Assembly: GCA_947167725.1 (NCBI GenBank)
Contig: CAMVJF010000072.1
Coordinates: forward strand, 1 to 7,793
Source: an uncultured Clostridia bacterium
Lineage (GTDB): Bacteria; Bacillota; Clostridia; Oscillospirales; Oscillospiraceae
Direction: 5' to 3'
DNA length: 7,793 nt
Under the pieces are notes generated by a model. It saw only the letters and a list, made by a program, of their open reading frames with translations, did not search any database and had not been told where the DNA came from. Made by a program: the position numbers and the translations under genes. This document shows, in pieces, positions 6,187 to 7,793 of this stretch; the first letter of the stretch is position 1, and each line of letters begins with the position of its first letter.

Positions 6187-7793
6187 TTACTCCTCGCCGT
6201 CCTCCGGCTCCTCGGCGCTCTCAACGCTCTCGGGCTCGGTCTTTTCGATGTCGATGACGCGGCTGCCCTCCGCGAGGCGCATCACGCGCACGCCCTGCGT
6301 GGCGCGGCCGAGGCGGGAAATGCGCTCGACCGGCGTGCGGATGATCGTGCCGTCGTTCGTGATGACGAGCAGGTCGTCGTCCTCGCCCACCATCTTGATC
6401 GCGGCCACGCCGCCGGTCTTGTCGGTGACGGAATAGTTCTTCACGCCGACGCCGCCGCGGCCGTGGACGCTGTATTCGCCGAGCTCGGTGCGCTTGCCGT
6501 AGCCCTTCTCGGTGAGGGAAAGCACATCGCGCCCGTCGCCGCTCGCGCCCGCTCCGACCACATAGTCGCCGGCGCGCAGGCGGATGCCGCGCACGCCGAT
6601 GGCCGTGCGGCCCGTGGCGCGCACGTCGGTCTCGTTGAAGCAGACGGCCATGCCGTCGTGCGTGCCGATGAAGATCTGCTCATCGCCGGCGGTCTGCAGC
6701 ACGGAGATGAGCTGATCGCCCTCCTCGAGCGTCAGCGCGCGGATGCCGCTGGCGCGGATGTTCTTGAGCGCGGCCTGCTCCATGCGCTTGACCGTGCCCT
6801 TGCGCGTGACGAAAACGAGATAGCTGCCCACGTCGATGCCGCGGCCGCAGATCATCGCGCTGATCTTCTCACCGGGCTCGATCTGCAGGATGTTGACGAT
6901 GTTCGTGCCGCGCGCGTTGCGCCCGGCCTCCGGGATCTGGTAGCCCTTCTTGATATACACCCTGCCGCGGTTCGTAAAGAGCAGGATGTTGTCATGCGTC
7001 GAGGCGGTGAAGACCGTCTCGGTGTAGTCCTCGTCCTTCGTCGCCATGGCGCGCACGCCGCGGCCGCCGCGGCCCTGCGCGCGGTATTCGGCCACGGGCA
7101 GGCGCTTAATATAGCCGCCGTGGGTCAGCGTGTAGACGCACTGCTTCTCCTCGATGAGGTCCTCGATGTCGATCTCGTCCTCGACCTCCTGGATCTCGGT
7201 GCGGCGCTCGTCGCCGTACTTGTCGCGGATCGCGGCCAGCTCGTCCTTGAGCACGCCGCGGATCATCTCGGGCGAGGCCAGCAGTTCTTTATAATACGCG
7301 ATCTTTTCCTCGAGGTCCTTATACTCCTGCTCCAGCTTCTCGCGGTTGAGGCCCTGGAGCTGGATGAGGCGCATGTCGCAGATAGCCTGCGCCTGCACCT
7401 CGGAGAGGGCGAAGCGCTCCATGAGGTTCTGTCTGGCGTTGTCATAGCTCGAACGGATGATGCGGATGACCTCGTCGATGTTGTCCTGCGCGATCAGCAG
7501 ACCCTCGAGCAGATGGGCGCGCTCCTCGGCCTTCCGGAGGTCGAAGCGCGTGCGGCGGACGATGATGTCCTCCTGAAAGCTGAGATACTCGTCGAGGATG
7601 TGGCGCAGGGAGAGGATCTTCGGCTGGGTCTGGTTGTTGACCAGGGCCAGCATGTTGATCGAAAAGCTGGACTGCAGCGCGGTCTGGGCAAAGAGGCGGT
7701 TCAGGACCACCTGAGGATTGGCGTCCTTTTTCAGCTCGATGACGATGCGCATGCCGTTGCGGTCGGTCTCGTCCCGCAAATCGGAGATGCCCT
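6187..7793 (-). CDS. gyrA: DNA gyrase subunit A (partial, N-terminus missing)
   Basis: GyrA is the DNA-cleaving and DNA-wrapping subunit of gyrase, which uses ATP through GyrB to introduce negative supercoils. The 534 residues visible start at GISDLRDETDRNGMRIVIE, near residue 290 by comparison with E. coli, so the active-site tyrosine and the quinolone-resistance region lie outside the window. What remains is the end of the breakage-reunion domain, the coiled-coil dimer arm with the LSEVQAQAICDMRL segment, and the six-bladed C-terminal beta-pinwheel starting near window residue 215. The pinwheel carries a GyrA box, QGRGGRG (window residues 239-245, bases 7077-7057), which separates GyrA from ParC. 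Repeated blade motifs follow, such as RGRVY, KGTVKR, GVRGIRL, KGYGKRT and TQGVRVMRL. The tail is acidic (EPESVESAEEPEDGEE), as in many GyrA proteins. The gene ends with TAA at 6189-6187 and probably leads the downstream operon. Confidence 0.97.
   Translation of the reverse strand, partial: GISDLRDETDRNGMRIVIELKKDANPQVVLNRLFAQTALQSSFSINMLALVNNQTQPKILSLRHILDEYLSFQEDIIVRRTRFDLRKAEERAHLLEGLLIAQDNIDEVIRIIRSSYDNARQNLMERFALSEVQAQAICDMRLIQLQGLNREKLEQEYKDLEEKIAYYKELLASPEMIRGVLKDELAAIRDKYGDERRTEIQEVEDEIDIEDLIEEKQCVYTLTHGGYIKRLPVAEYRAQGRGGRGVRAMATKDEDYTETVFTASTHDNILLFTNRGRVYIKKGYQIPEAGRNARGTNIVNILQIEPGEKISAMICGRGIDVGSYLVFVTRKGTVKRMEQAALKNIRASGIRALTLEEGDQLISVLQTAGDEQIFIGTHDGMAVCFNETDVRATGRTAIGVRGIRLRAGDYVVGAGASGDGRDVLSLTEKGYGKRTELGEYSVHGRGGVGVKNYSVTDKTGGVAAIKMVGEDDDLLVITNDGTIIRTPVERISRLGRATQGVRVMRLAEGSRVIDIEKTEPESVESAEEPEDGEE

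Noticed and set aside
5304..6257. Plus-strand open frame of 317 codons opposite rnhA and the small membrane protein
   Set aside because: It is codon-aligned antisense of two well-supported genes; the apparent hydrophobic run is the reverse complement of the Lys-rich N-terminus.
1..7793. CRISPR arrays, tRNA/rRNA genes, insertion sequences, tandem repeats or phage genes
   Set aside because: I looked for regularly spaced direct repeats, terminal inverted repeats, transposase or integrase motifs and RNA-gene-like stretches, and found none. The window is almost fully covered by housekeeping-type genes.

Overview
This is a G+C-rich stretch (about two-thirds G+C by eye) of what looks like an ordinary bacterial chromosome, with every convincing gene on the minus strand. 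The GyrA, RNase HI and Mfd sequences and the strong purine-rich Shine-Dalgarno sites look like a G+C-rich Firmicute. A gut Clostridia/Oscillospiraceae-type genome is my best guess, made from recalled family resemblance and not from a search. Codon choice is strongly skewed: the five genes other than gyrA contain no TTA, CTA or TCA codons over the parts that can be read. This is why very long but spurious open frames appear on the plus strand opposite them.

Read in the direction of transcription (high to low coordinates), the window opens inside gyrA (6187-7793), which holds the end of the breakage-reunion domain and the whole C-terminal DNA-wrapping domain. Nineteen bases later comes a small two-helix membrane protein with a SHOCT-like C-terminus (5727-6167). 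Then follow rnhA for RNase HI (5226-5675), an exporter-type ABC half-transporter with a GTG start (3466-5229), and a GNAT-family acetyltransferase (2873-3472). Short gaps and overlaps (19 bp, 51 bp, a 4-bp overlap, a 7-bp overlap) suggest one operon, with its promoter outside the window. A 15-bp perfect hairpin at 2804-2839 probably ends it.

The remaining intergenic space (2645-2803) carries a very good sigma-A-type promoter for mfd: -35 TTGATT, a 17-bp spacer, and an extended -10 TGG-TATAAT. It lies so close to the mfd ATG (2644) that the transcript should begin 0-2 bases before the start codon. An in-frame stop inside the -10 box rules out any start further upstream. A 6-bp dyad (ATTGAT-N10-ATCAAT) overlaps this promoter. 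The window then holds the first 881 residues of Mfd and ends inside the second RecA-like helicase lobe.

Functionally the region combines DNA topology and R-loop/repair housekeeping (GyrA, RNase HI, Mfd) with an exporter, an acetyltransferase and a small membrane protein of unknown role. I see no mobile element, CRISPR array, tRNA, rRNA or phage gene, and no convincing new multi-gene system. The points most worth checking are the apparently leaderless mfd, its possible operator, and the uncharacterised membrane protein after gyrA.
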